Below, one piece after another: positions 24,021 to 25,731 of a stretch of 25,731 bases of DNA. The notes under the pieces were generated by a model. That model did no database searches. It was not told where the DNA came from and was given only the letters and a program-made list of their open reading frames with translations. How positions within the stretch are numbered: the stretch's first letter is position 1; the number at the start of each line of letters is the position of its first letter. The stretch is from assembly GCA_003990745.1 (NCBI GenBank), contig RBNI01000933.1:1-25731 (forward strand), read 5' to 3'. This stretch comes from Jimgerdemannia flammicorona (Eukaryota > Mucoromycota > Endogonomycetes > Endogonales > Endogonaceae). A program made the translations under genes and the position numbers.

Positions 24021-25102
24021 TCACTCCAACGATGAGCCATACTCAATCCTGTGCCTCTTCTGCAACCCTGTATCCTGCTCCATCGGAACCTGCTGCCTCT
24101 TGAGCCGTTGGTTTCCGATCCCCAGCATCGCGTCGAACTCCTCCTGAGGGTGTTGCGCCAGCTGTTTTGCGCGCGATGAATCGCCGGGGCGATCGAAGTC
24201 GTGGTGCTGGAAGTGTGAGCTACCGCGACGCGAACCTTGGTAGCCGCCGCGGCGGCCGCGTCCACCGCGGGGGGTCGGCGGCAGAGTCGAAGGGCCGGGT
24301 ATGGCACCGATAGCGCCGGCGCCGGCGCGGATGCGAGGGTCGCGCGGGTTCGGAGCCGGATGAGCGGCGGGGTCAATCGGCCGCTGCTGGTGCTTTTGGG
24401 AGGGAAGACCGGCGGGGTGGTGCGAGGTGGGTCGGCCGCGGGTGGGTTGCACCGGGTTTTGGGGTTGCTGCTGCTGCTGCTGCTGCTGCTGTTGGGCCAG
24501 GGCGAGGGGCGTAACCATGGGGCCACCCCTGGGGTTTGGCACCCATTCCATTTGACTCATGTTGGGTTGCTCGACAAAGAGCATCGTGTCCTCGCCGATG
24601 CGCCTGATCTTGCCACTCCTCGCGGGAGTTAAGTGCATCTCGTCGCTGAAAACTTTTGCTTCCCTGTAAATGGTAAGAACGGGCGACGGCAGGAAGCATA
24701 TTGTAGGACAAACCCTTTAGCGAGATCAATGGGGAAAGCAGGGGTAAAGTCGATGTAGAGGTGGATGCACAGAGCTAAAAGGGAGGGACGTACCCATTTG
24801 TGATTCTGACAATGTCCCCGGTACGCAAGTAGGCACCTTCTTCCGTCCAGAGCAGCATGGTGACGGCGGCGGTGTTGTCTGCGACGGTGAACTTCCAGAT
24901 GGTGTCTTGGTTGCGGGTGACAGTGGGATTAGGATCTGTTCGTGTTCAAGGTGCAGGGTAAGCGATGAGTAGGAGTCAAGGGTGAGTGAGATTTGTTGTG
25001 CAAGCGGGCAGACGCACCTTTGTAAAGGATGATGCATTCGCAGTTGAAGCCGCGCATCATGGGCTTCATCTCTTTGATGGGGAGAATGCTGAGACCTGCC
25101 AT
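24021..25102 (-). CDS. NABP2: SOSS-B/hSSB1-like single-stranded DNA-binding OB-fold protein
   Basis: Three exons (25102-25018, 24935-24794, 24663-24021) encode 289 residues. The first about 105 residues form an OB fold laid out as in human NABP1/2: IKEMKPMMRGFNCECIILYK for the first strands, then WKFTVADNTAAVTMLLW, GAYLRTGDIVRITNG, and MHLTPARSGKIRRIGEDTM before a conserved E-x-PNMS. These strands make the ssDNA groove; in animals the protein works with SOSS-A/Integrator subunits in double-strand break repair. The tail is disordered: ten Gln (133-142, CAG/CAA repeat at 24465-24494), Pro-rich, then RGGRGRRGG-like Arg/Gly boxes, which could bind RNA or be methylated. The start at 25102 is the first Met before the conserved strand; an upstream ATG would add an unlikely hydrophobic leader. 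A perfect CRE lies 70 bases upstream. Confidence 0.88.
24465..24494. repeat. CTG/CAG microsatellite encoding polyglutamine
   Basis: Ten glutamine codons in the SOSS-B-like protein, mostly CAG on the minus strand with CAA at both ends. Such a run is prone to length change. Confidence 0.9.
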
Positions 25103-25171
25103 CTGGTGGAAAGATGTGGTTGAGTCGCCGGTGAATGGCGTGCTGCAACAAAACCAGACAAAGTGAACATG

Positions 25172-25179
25172 TGACGTCA
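25172..25179. promoter_or_regulatory. Perfect CRE palindrome upstream of the SOSS-B-like gene
   Basis: TGACGTCA sits inside the longer palindrome GTGACGTCAC (25171-25180), ending 70 bases before the start codon at 25102. It is a candidate ATF/CREB bZIP site; the spacing equals that at the gene starting at 8124. Confidence 0.45.
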
Positions 25180-25196
25180 CTTCGTCGACTCGAAAA

Positions 25197-25731
25197 TTTA
25201 ATGATTAGATATCTCTGCTGTTCAATCTCTATTTTTTCTTCTTTCTTTTCTTATATTCATAAGCAGCTTTAACAAAATCTTCATTTTTGAGAACACTGTT
25301 ACTAATTTATAGATGATAAATATTTTTTGATAGGTCTGCAGAGTATAATTAGGTAGAATATGAATTTTCTTATAGAAATTCTTCTTTATTTTTTATACTA
25401 TAGCTGAATTTTATCAAAATTCAGAGTATTTTTTACTTTAATAGTTAATTATTTAACTAAATTTTCTTTTTAAAATTAATAGCAGTAAAAGGGAAAGAGT
25501 ATAATTATAAAATTATCATAATTATTTTACTTTATCTTTAATTTTATTTTTTATTAGATAGTAGATTTATAATATTATTTAAAATAACCATTTATTTATA
25601 AAAGTAAATATATATATAATTCATAATCTACTTTATAAAAATATTATATTATATTAAAAGAATAAATAATTTAATAAATAAACTTTAAGAGAAAAATAAA
25701 AAATTATTAATTTAAATTAAATAATTAAAAA
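25197..25731. other. AT-rich, CpG-free flanking DNA (right)
   Basis: Composition drops sharply to mostly A/T just upstream of the SOSS-B-like promoter. No CG dinucleotide is seen from here to the window end. A perfect 9-bp inverted repeat with a 3-nt loop lies at 25404-25424 (CTGAATTTT, ATC, AAAATTCAG). There is no gene. The segment mirrors the left flank, so the ten genes form a bounded island. Confidence 0.75.

Overview
The window is nuclear DNA of a filamentous fungus. It holds ten intron-rich protein genes with about 47 short introns, mostly 77-180 bp with GT-AG ends. A gene-bearing core of ordinary GC content is flanked on both sides by extremely AT-rich, CpG-free DNA (1-660 and about 25196-25731). 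A CHY/RING ligase, an NVL/Rix7 AAA ATPase, a monofunctional TRP4 and above all a SOSS-B/hSSB1-type OB-fold protein, which budding and fission yeast lack as far as I know, point to an early-diverging lineage (Mucoromycota-like, perhaps Endogonales or Mortierella relatives). The lineage is an inference. No tRNA, rRNA, CRISPR array or intact transposon was recognised.

Layout: 1-660 is AT-rich DNA with perfect hairpins. 810-1320 is a GC-richer block of two diverged foldback (hairpin) elements joined by a short tandem repeat. 1518-3005 (+) is a membrane-anchored PMR5/Cas1p-type acyl-esterase. 3372-5630 (-) is an RCHY1/Pirh2-like E3 ligase. 5787-6140 (-) may be a decayed RING fragment. 6541-7927 (+) is anthranilate phosphoribosyltransferase. 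8124-9458 (+) is an unrecognised six-exon gene that appears only after splicing. 9787-11541 (+) is a mitochondrial carrier. 12113-13416 (-) and 13784-15171 (-) are two adjacent small coiled-coil genes. 15172-16501 is intergenic with a tandem repeat. 16502-17763 (-) is an NmrA-like NAD(P)-binding protein. 17764-19876 is a gene-poor gap. 19877-23678 (+) is the NVL/Rix7 ATPase. 24021-25102 (-) is the SOSS-B-like ssDNA-binding protein.

The genes belong to unrelated housekeeping pathways (cell wall, ubiquitin, tryptophan, mitochondrial transport, ribosome assembly, DNA repair) and do not form a cluster. The most interesting unit is the tandem coiled-coil pair at 12.1-15.2 kb. The two proteins share little sequence (17 of 73 ungapped residues) but have the same seven-exon layout, with two consecutive exons of identical length and phase. 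They look like an ancient local duplication of an uncharacterised family, with a weak resemblance to the Cor1/SYCP3 meiotic axis fold.

Exon boundaries were worked out by hand from splice signals, reading phase and family conservation. Boundaries of the unrecognised genes are less certain than those of the conserved ones.
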